Of a stretch of DNA of 63,388 nucleotides, positions 50,006-58,520 are shown piece by piece (the first letter of the stretch is position 1; each line of letters starts with the position of its first letter). Position numbers and translations under genes: made by a program. This stretch comes from DAOTXN01 sp034435435 (GTDB taxonomy: Bacteria > Chloroflexota > Anaerolineae > S140-20). The DNA is taken from the NCBI GenBank assembly GCA_034435435.1, contig DAOTXN010000053.1, positions 1 through 63,388 of the forward strand, given 5' to 3'. Under the pieces are notes generated by a model. The model searched no databases. It had not been told where the DNA came from and saw only the letters and a list, made by a program, of their open reading frames with translations.

Positions 50006-50908
50006 TTATGCTGCATCGTTCCCATAGGGAAGGAACTCTTCGAGCAATTGCATTTGCTTTACAGGGGTCTCTTTTCTTTTTTCTGTTGGTGGCTCGAAAT
50101 TCATGACGAGCACCTCTTTATTAAGTGTGCGTGACGTGTCATTTTTCTTGACGCGCATCCCAGAGTATGACTGCACAGGGATAACGTCGTAACCGTTATA
50201 CAGGTTGTGAATTTCTGGCACGTCGTAGGATGATAAAATCCACTTGCATTTTGAATTATGCAGGCGATCAGCTAATTGCCAGTGGTCATCCCAACTCCGC
50301 ATATTATAGAGGTAATTACAGCCATTGCCTGGGTATGGGGGGTCAACGTACATTACTGTGTTGGAACGGTCATAACGATCGAAACAGTCTTTCCAATCCA
50401 GGTTTTCGATGATGACCTTTTGAAGCCGGTCATATACCGGTTCAATTCGCTGTCTCAGATATTTCAATGCACCAATAAGTCGGTTTCCGTGTCCACCATC
50501 GGTGATACTGGTTTGAAAACGGGGATAGTGTAGTTCACCTCCCCACCCGGCCATAATGATGTAATAAAAGCGGTGAGCGCGCTCTATATCGGTCAGGGTT
50601 GAAGGTTCTAAATTAGCGAGGCGTTCAAATTCGGCCCGGGACACAAGCTCCCATTCAAAAGATTCGATCAGTTCTTCGGGTTTGTATTTTACGACTCGGA
50701 AAAAATTAACCAGTTCTTCATCTATATCGTTAAGTACCTCAACTTTGCTAGGGGGTTTGGCAAACAATACCCAGGCGGCGCCGGAGAACAACTCTACGTA
50801 GCACGTATGCTCAGGGATTAACGCGACTATTTGACTTCGCAGACGGGATTTGCCACCTACCCATTTGAAAGGACTATTTATTATTTTGTATTCGTCGCTA
50901 TCATTCAT
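50006..50908 (-). CDS. DNA adenine methyltransferase (D12 class), modification subunit
   Basis: A 300-residue N6-adenine methyltransferase of the D12/Dam class (alpha group). Motif X is INSPFKWVGGKSRLR, motif I VELFSGAAWVLF, the catalytic motif IV is MYVDPPYPG (DPPY) and the C-terminal includes TLNKEVLVMNF. I chose the internal ATG (MNDSDEYK) because GAGG precedes it; the longer frame crosses the operator. It is divergent from a controller gene followed by a probable endonuclease, the standard layout of a type II restriction-modification unit. Local AT richness indicates horizontal acquisition. Recognition sequence unknown. Confidence 0.93.
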   Translation of the reverse strand: MNDSDEYKIINSPFKWVGGKSRLRSQIVALIPEHTCYVELFSGAAWVLFAKPPSKVEVLNDIDEELVNFFRVVKYKPEELIESFEWELVSRAEFERLANLEPSTLTDIERAHRFYYIIMAGWGGELHYPRFQTSITDGGHGNRLIGALKYLRQRIEPVYDRLQKVIIENLDWKDCFDRYDRSNTVMYVDPPYPGNGCNYLYNMRSWDDHWQLADRLHNSKCKWILSSYDVPEIHNLYNGYDVIPVQSYSGMRVKKNDTSRTLNKEVLVMNFEPPTEKRKETPVKQMQLLEEFLPYGNDAA

Positions 50909-50940
50909 CGAATGACCTCGAGTTGTGGTGTGAGTTTTAT

Positions 50941-50959
50941 CTGTCTCTATTAGAGACAG
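50941..50959. promoter_or_regulatory. Operator-like inverted repeat between methylase and controller
   Basis: CTGTCTCT, three bases ATT, AGAGACAG: a perfect 8-bp dyad in the 90-bp divergent gap, in the position where C proteins bind to switch between methylase and controller/endonuclease transcription. Confidence 0.72.
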
Positions 50960-50998
50960 TGTATCACATTTGGTCATCCTTGTCAAGTCTTTACTGTT

Positions 50999-51235
50999 AT
51001 GAAAGGGCAACGCATGCAGAGGTTTGGTGAAAAGTTACGCGCTTTGCGTATTCAACGCGGCATAACACTCAAGGAATTGGCTCTTTCGCTTGGCCTCAGT
51101 GCTCACGGGTATATCAGTGAGCTTGAATCCGGTAAAAAGAAACCGACTGCAGAATTTGTTCTTAATGTTGCCCGCCTATTTGATGTCAGCACCGACCAGC
51201 TTTTAAAAGACGAGCTTGAGTTGGATATGGAGTAG
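50999..51235 (+). CDS. XRE-family controller (C) protein
   Basis: A 78-residue helix-turn-helix regulator: LRALRIQRGITLKELALSLG, then HGYISELESGKKKPTAEFVL. In restriction-modification units such small XRE proteins (C proteins) activate the endonuclease gene with a delay so that the DNA is methylated first. The first ATG follows a run lacking a Shine-Dalgarno, which fits the leaderless translation common for C genes; ATG 51014 (MQRFGEK) preceded by AAAGGG is an alternative. It is five bases upstream of the candidate endonuclease gene. Confidence 0.88.
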   Translation: MKGQRMQRFGEKLRALRIQRGITLKELALSLGLSAHGYISELESGKKKPTAEFVLNVARLFDVSTDQLLKDELELDME

Positions 51236-51240
51236 CTCGT

Positions 51241-52029
51241 ATGTGCTATACATTTACAGGCATTATACCCACAAACGGCCAAATAGAAAAGTTGCGACTC
51301 ACCTTGAGCACCTATCAAGACGGCACAGGTCAATTGGTTTTCGAGCCTGGAAAAAGCCTGCCTGGATGGCGGGATTTTGAGCGTTCTGTAGCCCTGGCCT
51401 TTAACGGCGTCGCTCAGGAGAGTAAAGCTATTTTTGACGTTCTCGTTCCGATCTCCCATAACCCAGAAACCAGCTTTGGCATATCATGCAAGATGCGTGA
51501 AACGCTGCGAACTGTGGAGAGAACAGGCCGAGTGACAGTAGAAGTTTCCAACTCGGCGGGCAAATTTTGGGACGCGCTCAAGGCTGAGGGGATAGAGGAC
51601 TATAGCACTGACCCTGATATGGCCGGAAGACTTGTCCTCAATTTGGTTGAAAGCTGGCACAACGAGGTTAGTTTGGGGAGCGGGGGAACGATTGACATAA
51701 GCAAGAGCTTCTATTTGCTGCTTCAGTGGCATCAACAGAGCGGCCGGTATAGGTTGTTTCAGTATCCGGCTCGCCTGCCCAACCCCGAAACTTTATCCTG
51801 GCAAGTGTCTGGCAGGCGTTTAGTAGGCCGTGATGATGATGGTGTAATGATAGAGTGGTATGGACATTCGGGTGGACAGTTAAAATATTACCCATTTGCC
51901 GCGCAAGCATTGTGGTCATCGGAAGTTTTCCGACTTGAGCCACTACCAGAAAGTGAGTTAGGGTATGGGCTTGAGCGGCGGGTGCGGGAGTATTTCCCAG
52001 ACCTGTGGCAGGCAGCTAACGAGATGTAA
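51241..52029 (+). CDS. Candidate type II restriction endonuclease
   Basis: A 262-residue protein with no family I can name. Position and size fit a restriction subunit. Residues around 50-90 show a possible PD-(D/E)xK core: an acidic residue in FERSVALAFNG, AIFDVLVPIS and then, after a short insertion, FGISCKMRETL, giving D-x(n)-S-x-K, where the last Lys and preceding acidic residues could bind metal. The remainder is mixed alpha/beta and low in GC relative to neighbours. It starts five bases after the controller gene, consistent with C-protein-driven co-transcription. Activity and specificity are inferred. Confidence 0.6.
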   Translation: MCYTFTGIIPTNGQIEKLRLTLSTYQDGTGQLVFEPGKSLPGWRDFERSVALAFNGVAQESKAIFDVLVPISHNPETSFGISCKMRETLRTVERTGRVTVEVSNSAGKFWDALKAEGIEDYSTDPDMAGRLVLNLVESWHNEVSLGSGGTIDISKSFYLLLQWHQQSGRYRLFQYPARLPNPETLSWQVSGRRLVGRDDDGVMIEWYGHSGGQLKYYPFAAQALWSSEVFRLEPLPESELGYGLERRVREYFPDLWQAANEM

Positions 52030-52041
52030 ACATGAGGTCTA

Positions 52042-52734
52042 ATGCCCTTTGAATTCATCCTCTTCGACCTGGACAACACCCTCTACTCGCGCGAGAGCGG
52101 GTTGTTGCAGCAAATTGGCCGGCGCATCCAGTTGTGGCTGTGCGAGCATTTGGGCGTGGGGTGGGAGCAGGCTGCCCTGGTACGGCGTGACTATTTTGTG
52201 CGTTACGGCACGACGCTGAACGGCCTGCTGATCGAGGACGACGTGGACGCTCACGACTATCTGACTTTTGTCCACGACGTCCCGGTCGAAACTTTTCTGT
52301 CGCCCGACCCGGCGCTGGCGGCGATGCTGGCCTCCATCCCGCTGCGGCGGGTGATCTACACCAACGCCACCGCCGAGTACGGCGGGCGCGTGCTGCACGC
52401 GTTGGGCGTGGCCGACCTGTTCGAGCGCGTGATCAGCATCGAGGACGTGGGCTTGCGCAACAAGCTCTACCGCGAGGGTTACGAGTACGTCCTGAGGCTG
52501 CTGAACGCCGCCGGCCCGCAGTGCATCATGGTCGAAGACTCGGACCGCAACCTGATCCCGGCCAAGGCGCTGGGTATGACCACTGTGCTGGTGGGTCAGG
52601 GCGACGGAATCGGCTCTCCCGACGGCAGTGTGGACTATGCGGTACAGAGCGTCATGGATGTGGGATGGGTCGTGAGCCGCCTACTCAATGCCAGTGAGTC
52701 CAACGCACAAACCGCCAAACCGACTGCTCTATGA
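52042..52734 (+). CDS. HAD hydrolase, pyrimidine 5'-nucleotidase (SDT1/YjjG) type
   Basis: A 230-residue HAD-family phosphatase. Motif I is FILFDLDNTLYS (DxD), motif II RVIYTNATAEYGGR, motif III K in GLRNKLYREGY and motif IV MVEDSDRNLIPAK. The alpha-helical C1 cap and the YTNA wording are typical of the Sdt1p/PhnX-like pyrimidine 5'-nucleotidases. Likely removes phosphate from pyrimidine nucleotides or similar small molecules. It overlaps the next gene by four bases, so it is translated together with the predicted tRNA mannosyltransferase. Confidence 0.88.
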   Translation: MPFEFILFDLDNTLYSRESGLLQQIGRRIQLWLCEHLGVGWEQAALVRRDYFVRYGTTLNGLLIEDDVDAHDYLTFVHDVPVETFLSPDPALAAMLASIPLRRVIYTNATAEYGGRVLHALGVADLFERVISIEDVGLRNKLYREGYEYVLRLLNAAGPQCIMVEDSDRNLIPAKALGMTTVLVGQGDGIGSPDGSVDYAVQSVMDVGWVVSRLLNASESNAQTAKPTAL

Positions 52735-53885
52735 ACATCTGGCTGGTCGAACCCTACTACGCCGGTTCGCACAAGGCCTGGGCAGATGGCTTTCAGGCCC
52801 ATAGCCGGCACAGCGTGAACCTGCTCACGCTGCCGGGCCGCTTTTGGAAATGGCGCATGCAGGGCGGCGCGATCACCTTGGCGCGAGCGGCTGTGGCCCA
52901 CGCCGATGCTGCGGGACAAAGCCGCCCTGACTTGCTCCTCGCCACCAACATGCTCAACTTGCCAGTTTTTTTGACGCTGGCGGGTGATCGGTTGAGCGGC
53001 GTGCCCGTTGCCTTGTACTTTCACGAAAACCAGCTCACCTATCCCTTGCAACCGGGCGAAAAGCGCGACCTGCACTATGGCTTTATCCACCTGGCCAGCG
53101 CGTTGCGGGCCGACGCGCTATTTTTCAACTCGGCTTTTCACCTGCACGCCTTTTTCGACGAGCTGCCGCGCATGCTCAAACACTTTCCCGACTATAACGA
53201 GCTGTGGGCGGTAGACGCGCTGCGGGCCAAATCTGAGGCGCTTCCGTTGGGTCTAGACCTGGCCCGCCTGGATGCCCAGCGCCCGGCTCAGCCATACTCT
53301 GGGCGACCGCTCATCCTGTGGAACCATCGCTGGGAATATGACAAAGACCCTCTGACCTTTTTCCGCGCCATATACGCCCTGGCCGACGAGGGGCTGGATT
53401 TCGGGCTAATTCTGCTGGGGCGCAGTTACCGCAACGAACCGGTCGAATTTCTCCAGGCCCGAGCGCGCCTGTCCGAGCGGATGGCGCACTTTGGCTACGC
53501 GCCAGACTTTGCGGCCTATGCCCGGCTGCTGTGGCAGGCCGACGTGGTGGTCAGCACGGCGCGGCACGACTTTTTTGGCGCGGCGGTGGTCGAGGCGTGT
53601 TATTGCGGCTGTTTTCCGGTCTTGCCCCACGACCTGGCCTACCCCGAGCTGATCCCGGCGGCCCATCACATCACCTGCCTGTACGACGATTTCGAGGGGC
53701 TGTTGAAGCGGCTGCGCTGGGCTATCCACCACGTCCAGGATATACGCGCCTTTTCGCTGCGCGACCACCTGTCTCACTTGGACTGGCCACACGTGGCCCC
53801 GCTGTACGACGCCCGCCTGGCCCAAGTCGCGCAAAAAGCGAATGGGTTAGCGCGCTCTGTGGAACAACACCGCGCTGATCAATAA
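52731..53885 (+). CDS. DUF3524/GT-B glycosyltransferase, QTMAN-like
   Basis: A 384-residue protein. The N-terminal half is a DUF3524 domain: VEPYYAGSHKAWADGFQAHS, LLTLPGRFWKWRMQGGA and PVALYFHENQLTYPLQPGE. The C-terminal half is a GT-B donor domain: ILWNHRWEYDKDPLTFFRAI and ADVVVSTARHDFFGAAVVEA (E as sugar-nucleotide ligand). This is the architecture of GTDC1, identified in animals as the tRNA-queuosine mannosyltransferase QTMAN. A bacterial homologue suggests mannosylation of queuosine in tRNA-Asp (inference). The HAD gene upstream is coupled by an ATGA overlap. Its 3' end overlaps the convergent DUF3068 gene by 39 bp. Confidence 0.85.
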   Translation: MNIWLVEPYYAGSHKAWADGFQAHSRHSVNLLTLPGRFWKWRMQGGAITLARAAVAHADAAGQSRPDLLLATNMLNLPVFLTLAGDRLSGVPVALYFHENQLTYPLQPGEKRDLHYGFIHLASALRADALFFNSAFHLHAFFDELPRMLKHFPDYNELWAVDALRAKSEALPLGLDLARLDAQRPAQPYSGRPLILWNHRWEYDKDPLTFFRAIYALADEGLDFGLILLGRSYRNEPVEFLQARARLSERMAHFGYAPDFAAYARLLWQADVVVSTARHDFFGAAVVEACYCGCFPVLPHDLAYPELIPAAHHITCLYDDFEGLLKRLRWAIHHVQDIRAFSLRDHLSHLDWPHVAPLYDARLAQVAQKANGLARSVEQHRADQ

Positions 53886-54812
53886 CCCCCCCGCCATCCC
53901 GGCCAGAATAGGCAGGATGCGCTCAAACCAGCGCACCTGGTTGATGAGCGGTTTGGCCTCGGCGACAATGTCGGCCACGGTCTCGGGCGTGTGCCGCCAG
54001 TCCATCTCGAAAATCGCCGCCACCGGCAGCGGACCGAATGCCACCAGCCGTTCTTCGTGTTTGACCAGGTCCACAGCCATGCCCGTGGTCGGCTCGACCC
54101 ACAGCGTCAGATCCGAGATGTAAACGTAATTCAATGGCACAGGGTCGGGCAGGCGGGGTAGGGCTTCGGCGGCCAGCGCCCGCTGCGCCTCGGTCAAGGG
54201 GATTTGGTCCATCAGATCGAGCAGGGTCGCCTTTTCGATCTCGGCAGGCAAAAGCGCCAGTAAAAAGGGGTCGCGGATGGGATCGGGGCCGGTTTGCGTG
54301 CGAAAGACAAAGGTGAGCAACCCGCCGCGTTCTTCCTCGCCCACAAAGCGGGCCGTAGCGATCTGTTGAGCGTCTTCGTTCCAGCCCGCGTAATCCTGTT
54401 TCCGCGTACCGATGGGGAAATTGATGGTCAATCCTGCCCGGGGCCAATCTGCGCCAAAATCGTCGATGGGCAACAGCGTGCGGCGGTCCACGGCGTAGCG
54501 CGTCTCGCGGCTTTGGATGAGCGTCCCGTCGTCTTGACGACGTAATTCGGCCAGCTCGTAGACCAGCGCCTTGTCGCCTTCGATCCGCTCTGTGCGCACC
54601 GTGCGCTCGATGCGGATGGGTACGTCCTGGTAAAAGGAGAGCGTCGTCGGGTCGAGCATGGTCGCCAACGCGCCCTCGTATGTGCGCACCACGTTCAAAT
54701 CGGCTGGCAACACCTTCAGCGCCGGCGCGAGCACAAAGCGCAGCCCGAGCGCCAGGGCAATAAGCGCTGTTCCGCCGCTGACAAAAAGGATTCGTACTGA
54801 CCGTCGTCTCAT
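53847..54812 (-). CDS. DUF3068 (PorA-like) membrane-anchored protein
   Basis: A 321-residue protein with an N-terminal membrane anchor (ILFVSGGTALIALALGLRFVLAP), a long extracytoplasmic beta-rich domain (RYAVDRRTLLPIDDFGADWP is the DUF3068 signature) and a C-terminal membrane helix (ILPILAGMAGGLLISAVLFH). DUF3068 proteins are widespread in Actinobacteria and Chloroflexota; one group was named porin PorA, but the topology here suggests a membrane-tethered sensor or envelope protein. I chose ATG 54812; the frame extends to a TTG at 54827 that lies in the rpsT terminator. Confidence 0.82.
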   Translation of the reverse strand: MRRRSVRILFVSGGTALIALALGLRFVLAPALKVLPADLNVVRTYEGALATMLDPTTLSFYQDVPIRIERTVRTERIEGDKALVYELAELRRQDDGTLIQSRETRYAVDRRTLLPIDDFGADWPRAGLTINFPIGTRKQDYAGWNEDAQQIATARFVGEEERGGLLTFVFRTQTGPDPIRDPFLLALLPAEIEKATLLDLMDQIPLTEAQRALAAEALPRLPDPVPLNYVYISDLTLWVEPTTGMAVDLVKHEERLVAFGPLPVAAIFEMDWRHTPETVADIVAEAKPLINQVRWFERILPILAGMAGGLLISAVLFHRAR

Positions 54813-54830
54813 TGCCGCTATACACAAAAA

Positions 54831-54858
54831 GCCATCGCCACATCATCGTGGCGATGGC
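54831..54858 (-). terminator. Rho-independent terminator of rpsT
   Basis: An 11-bp perfect stem GCCATCGCCAC / GTGGCGATGGC with loop ATCATC, followed on the minus strand by TTTTTGTG. It lies 23 bp after the rpsT stop and directly before the DUF3068 start. Confidence 0.88.
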
Positions 54859-54881
54859 CGAACGTTCGTCACCTGAAACAG

Positions 54882-55163
54882 TTACTGAGTTGTCTTTACG
54901 TTGAGCGCCTGGTTCAGATGTTGCATCAAGCGCGATTTGCGCCGGGCGGCGTTGTTGGGATGTATGACCTTTCTCTTAGCCGCTTTGTCCAGCGCCTGGG
55001 CGGCCAGTCGCGCCGTCTCTTGCGCCTGTTCCAATTCGCCGGCCGCAATGAGTTGGCGGGTCTTTTTGACCAACGTGCGCGCCCGTGAGCGGTGCAGTTG
55101 ATTGTGCGCGCGTCGCCGCTCGTTCTGGCGAATATTCTTGATTGCCGACTTGGTGTTAGCCAA
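54882..55163 (-). CDS. rpsT: 30S ribosomal protein S20
   Basis: The 93-residue primary 16S rRNA-binding protein of the small subunit. MANTKSAIKNIRQNERRRAHN is the family start, LDKAAKRKVIHPNNAARRKSRLM the conserved C-terminal helix region. AGGAGGACAG precedes the ATG. Monocistronic with its own terminator. Confidence 0.97.
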   Translation of the reverse strand: MANTKSAIKNIRQNERRRAHNQLHRSRARTLVKKTRQLIAAGELEQAQETARLAAQALDKAAKRKVIHPNNAARRKSRLMQHLNQALNVKTTQ

Positions 55164-55261
55164 TCTACTGTCCTCCTGCTACTTGCCAATCCTGTTAACG
55201 GGCGCTAATATAACACAAGTTGCGCGATTTGTCCAGATGGCGAAACGGCGTATAATCGGGG

Positions 55262-55290
55262 GCTAGATTGGGGATTGGGGATTAGGAAAC
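55262..55290. repeat. GATTGGGGATT filler repeat
   Basis: GATTGGGGATTGGGGATTAGG precedes the nuclease gene; a longer set of the same units (56067-56118) follows it and forms the N-terminus of the YfhO gene. Confidence 0.55.
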
Positions 55291-55305
55291 GAGGAAAGGC
55301 GAGAT

Positions 55306-56064
55306 ATGAAACGCTGGATTTTGATAGCGGCACTCTTGTTCATGACGGTGGGTTGCGACCTGACCAAACCGACCCAGGAGGCGAGCAGCGACAAGAACAG
55401 CGGCCGGGTTTCGCACGTGGTAGACGGCGATACCATCGAACTGGCCGACGGGCGCAAGGTGCGCTACTTGGGGATCAATACACCCGAACGCGGCCAACCC
55501 TTTTACGAGGAGGCCAAAGATTTCAACGCCAGTCTGGTGGATGGCAAAGAGGTGCGGCTCGAGTTCGACGTGGACACCATCGATATATACGGGCGTACGC
55601 TGGCCCACGTTTTCGTAGGCAGCACCCACGTCAATCTGGAACTGATACGTCAGGGTTACGCTAACGTGTACACTGTACCGCCCAACGTCAAGTACAACGA
55701 CGATTTATTGGCCGCCGAGCGCATCGCCCGCGAGCGCCAGCGCGGCCTGTGGGCCCAGTCGGGCGCGCCGATCCGTATCACCGACCTCGACCCAATTGCA
55801 GAGTGGGTTGAATTTACTCATCAGGGCGATCAGCCCATTGACCTATCCGGTTACACCCTCAAGGACGAGGCCAATCACATCTATGAATTTGGCCCCTTCA
55901 CGCTTCAGCCGGGCAAGACAGTACGGCTCTATTCCGGCAACGGCAGCAATAGCTCTTCCAAGCTCTACTGGAACCTGGGCAGCGACGCGGTGTGGAACAA
56001 CAGCGGCGACACGGCCTATCTGCGCGCACCGGACGGCTCACTCGTTGACTTGTATACGTATTAG
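55306..56064 (+). CDS. Secreted thermonuclease with C-terminal lamin-tail domain
   Basis: A 252-residue predicted lipoprotein (MTVGC lipobox, C17). Residues 33-150 are a staphylococcal-nuclease fold: VVDGDTIELADGRKVRYLGI with R53 and E61 in NTPERG, and R97 in DIYGRTLAHV, matching the catalytic Arg-Glu-Arg set. Residues about 160-252 form a lamin-tail (LTD) beta-sandwich (EWVEFTHQGDQPIDLSGYTL), common on extracellular bacterial nucleases. It would degrade DNA and RNA at the cell surface for nutrition or defence. GAGG precedes the ATG weakly. Confidence 0.93.
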   Translation: MKRWILIAALLFMTVGCDLTKPTQEASSDKNSGRVSHVVDGDTIELADGRKVRYLGINTPERGQPFYEEAKDFNASLVDGKEVRLEFDVDTIDIYGRTLAHVFVGSTHVNLELIRQGYANVYTVPPNVKYNDDLLAAERIARERQRGLWAQSGAPIRITDLDPIAEWVEFTHQGDQPIDLSGYTLKDEANHIYEFGPFTLQPGKTVRLYSGNGSNSSSKLYWNLGSDAVWNNSGDTAYLRAPDGSLVDLYTY

Positions 56065-56076
56065 TGGAATTGGGTA

Positions 56077-58359
56077 TTGGGGATCGGACATTGGGGATCG
56101 GGGCTGGGGATTGTCCTGGCGGGCGCGGCGCTGGCCGGGTTGGTGAGCCGGCTGCCCGGCTGCCGGAACCGCTGGCGCGACGCCGGGGCCGTGCTGGCGC
56201 TGACGGCGTTTACCCTGCTCTTTTTCTGGCCCGTGCTGTTGGCCGATTACGTCTTTCCCAAGGGCGGCGGCGATCTGTGGGGCCAACTCTACCCTGTGTG
56301 GGCCTTTGTCGCCCGCTCGCTGCGCCAGGGCGTCTTTCCCTTCTGGGATCCGCTGCTGATGGCGGGCGACCCCATCGTGTCCGAGGCCCAGTACGGGCTG
56401 TTTAATCCCCTCAACTGGCTTTTGTTCGTCGCCTCTCCACCGCCAGTGGAGTTAGTGTTGTGGCGGGGGATGCTTAGCCTGCTGCTGGCGGGGGTGGGGA
56501 TGTATGTGTTTCTCACCCGCTCACCTGTTCTGAGACTGAGCCGCTCGCCCGGTCTGCTGGGGGCCGCGGCCTACATGTTCTGCGACCCGTTCATCGTTCA
56601 CCTGGGACACCCGCAAATCAACGACGCCATGGCCTGGCTGCCGTGGAGCCTGCTGGGGGTGGATTGGGCGCTGGCCGGTGCGGATTGGCGGCGTGCGCCG
56701 CTGGCGAGTGTACCGGCGACGCTGATGGCGCTGTCGGGCCACGGGCAGATGGCTCTGTATGGATGGATGGCGCTCGGTTTGTATGGGCTGTGGCAGGCGC
56801 GCACGCGCTCGGTGGCCGTGTTTGTGCGGCGAATGGCGCGGCTGGCGCTGATGGCGGCGACGGCGTTCGCGCTGGCCGCGCCGATGCTGCTTCCGGCGAT
56901 GGAGCGCATGCCGTGGACCAATCGCTCGCTGATACCAGACGAGGAACGGCGCGGCTACGAGTTCTTTCCCGCCTTGCTGGCCGATACGCTGGCCCCGCAC
57001 ATCCACGGGCGCGGCGCCGATGGCTGGTGGCCCGCCGCCGACCGGGTCGAGACCGGCTACGCGGGCGCGATCACGCTGCTGCTGGCCGGGCTGGGGCTGG
57101 TTGCCCGACGACGCCAGGCTACTTTTTGGGTGGCGCTGGCGGGGCTGGCAGTTGTTTTCGCCCTGGGCTACCAGGCCCCGCTCTATCCCCTGGTGGCCCG
57201 CCTGCCCTTTTTCACCGATCTGTGGAAGACGGCGCGGGCGATTTATCTGTTTGCCTTTGCGTTGGCGGTGCTGGGCGCCCTGGGCTTGCAGACGTTGCTA
57301 GAGAAGCGGCGGGGTCGCTTGATCAACGTGTGGCTCGGCGCGTTGGCAGGATTCGGCATTGGTCTGGCCGTGGCCGCGCCGTGGCTGGTAAGCGGCGCGC
57401 CGGACGGGCGACCCTATCAAAAGGCGCTGTCCAATCTGCACCTGGTGAGCCTGCTGGCGCTGGCGCTGGCGGGACTGGCGTGGAGCTGGCGGCGCTGGGC
57501 GGCGGTTGGAATCGTTTTGCTACTGGTAGGCGAGCTGGCGACGTTGGGCGCGTTGGTCGAGATGGATGTCTCGCCGCCATTGGCTGCTTCTAACTCGGCG
57601 TCCGACCATGAGGCCATACTCGACTTTTTGCGGAGCGACCCCGGCTGGTTCCGCGTGGACGCGCAAGGCCAGGCCCGTCATCTGCTTTCGCCGGAGACGC
57701 TGCAAATCCACGGCCTGGAGACGTTGCAAGGCTCCGGCAATCCATTGAGCCTGTGGCCTTTCGAGCAGTTCTATTGGACGCAGCCGACCAAAGCCGCGCC
57801 GGGCTATCGGCTGTTGGGGGCCAAGTATATCCTCGTGCCCAAAGGCGACCCGCCCCCTGGTGAGGGCATCTGGCCGGTGTTCACGGATGACCCGCAAATA
57901 GACGTGCAGCTGCACACTGGCGCTTTGCCCCGCGCCTGGCTGGTCTATCGCGCCGAGCCGGTGGCCGATTACGCAGCGGCGTGGCGGCGGGTGATGGAAC
58001 CGGATTTTGCCCCGGAACAGCTCGCCGTGGTCGAGAGCGGCCCCTGGCTGAAGGGGCAAGGGAGTGGGCGCATCGAGGTATTGAGCTACGGCCCGAACCA
58101 AGTGCGCCTGGCCGTACACACCGACGCTCGGGCGCTGCTGGTGCTGTCGGACGTGTATTACCCCGGCTGGCACGCCGACGTGGACGGCGAGCGCACCCCC
58201 CTCTACCGGACGGATGCGACGTTCCGGGGGATCATCGTGCCGCCGGGCAGCCATATCGTGCGGATGCGCTTCTGGCCGCGCAGCTTGCAGGTGGGGCTGG
58301 GTCTGGCGGCGGCCGGCCTGCTGGCGCTGCTGGGGGCAGTTGTCTGGCGGAGAGAGTAG
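56077..58359 (+). CDS. YfhO-family multispanning membrane protein
   Basis: A 760-residue membrane protein of the YfhO (GT-C-like glycosyl transfer) family. More than ten hydrophobic helices fill residues 8-500; FFWPVLLADYVFPKGGGDLW is the first extracellular loop, with a D-rich stretch as in GT-C enzymes; FPFWDPLLMAGDPIVSEAQYGLFNPLNWLL is the family hallmark. The C-terminal 250 residues are a soluble domain ending in VLSDVYYPGWHADVDG, the YfhO C-terminal signature. Members add sugars to lipoteichoic acid or other envelope polymers. The first 14 residues (from a TTG) come from the GGGGATTGGG filler, so the true start may lie a little downstream. Confidence 0.88.
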   Translation: MGIGHWGSGLGIVLAGAALAGLVSRLPGCRNRWRDAGAVLALTAFTLLFFWPVLLADYVFPKGGGDLWGQLYPVWAFVARSLRQGVFPFWDPLLMAGDPIVSEAQYGLFNPLNWLLFVASPPPVELVLWRGMLSLLLAGVGMYVFLTRSPVLRLSRSPGLLGAAAYMFCDPFIVHLGHPQINDAMAWLPWSLLGVDWALAGADWRRAPLASVPATLMALSGHGQMALYGWMALGLYGLWQARTRSVAVFVRRMARLALMAATAFALAAPMLLPAMERMPWTNRSLIPDEERRGYEFFPALLADTLAPHIHGRGADGWWPAADRVETGYAGAITLLLAGLGLVARRRQATFWVALAGLAVVFALGYQAPLYPLVARLPFFTDLWKTARAIYLFAFALAVLGALGLQTLLEKRRGRLINVWLGALAGFGIGLAVAAPWLVSGAPDGRPYQKALSNLHLVSLLALALAGLAWSWRRWAAVGIVLLLVGELATLGALVEMDVSPPLAASNSASDHEAILDFLRSDPGWFRVDAQGQARHLLSPETLQIHGLETLQGSGNPLSLWPFEQFYWTQPTKAAPGYRLLGAKYILVPKGDPPPGEGIWPVFTDDPQIDVQLHTGALPRAWLVYRAEPVADYAAAWRRVMEPDFAPEQLAVVESGPWLKGQGSGRIEVLSYGPNQVRLAVHTDARALLVLSDVYYPGWHADVDGERTPLYRTDATFRGIIVPPGSHIVRMRFWPRSLQVGLGLAAAGLLALLGAVVWRRE

Positions 58360-58520
58360 TTTAGCCCCTTGTGGGCGTCCAAATGGGCTTGGGAGCGCAA
58401 GATGTAGCCCAGTTTTCATAGCTGGATTTTTATAGTATACTGGTGTTTCGGGCGCCGTTTGCGTGGCGTCACCCGGTTTTGACGTTGAACCAGAGGATTG
58501 AAAAAAGAAAGGGGTACAAA

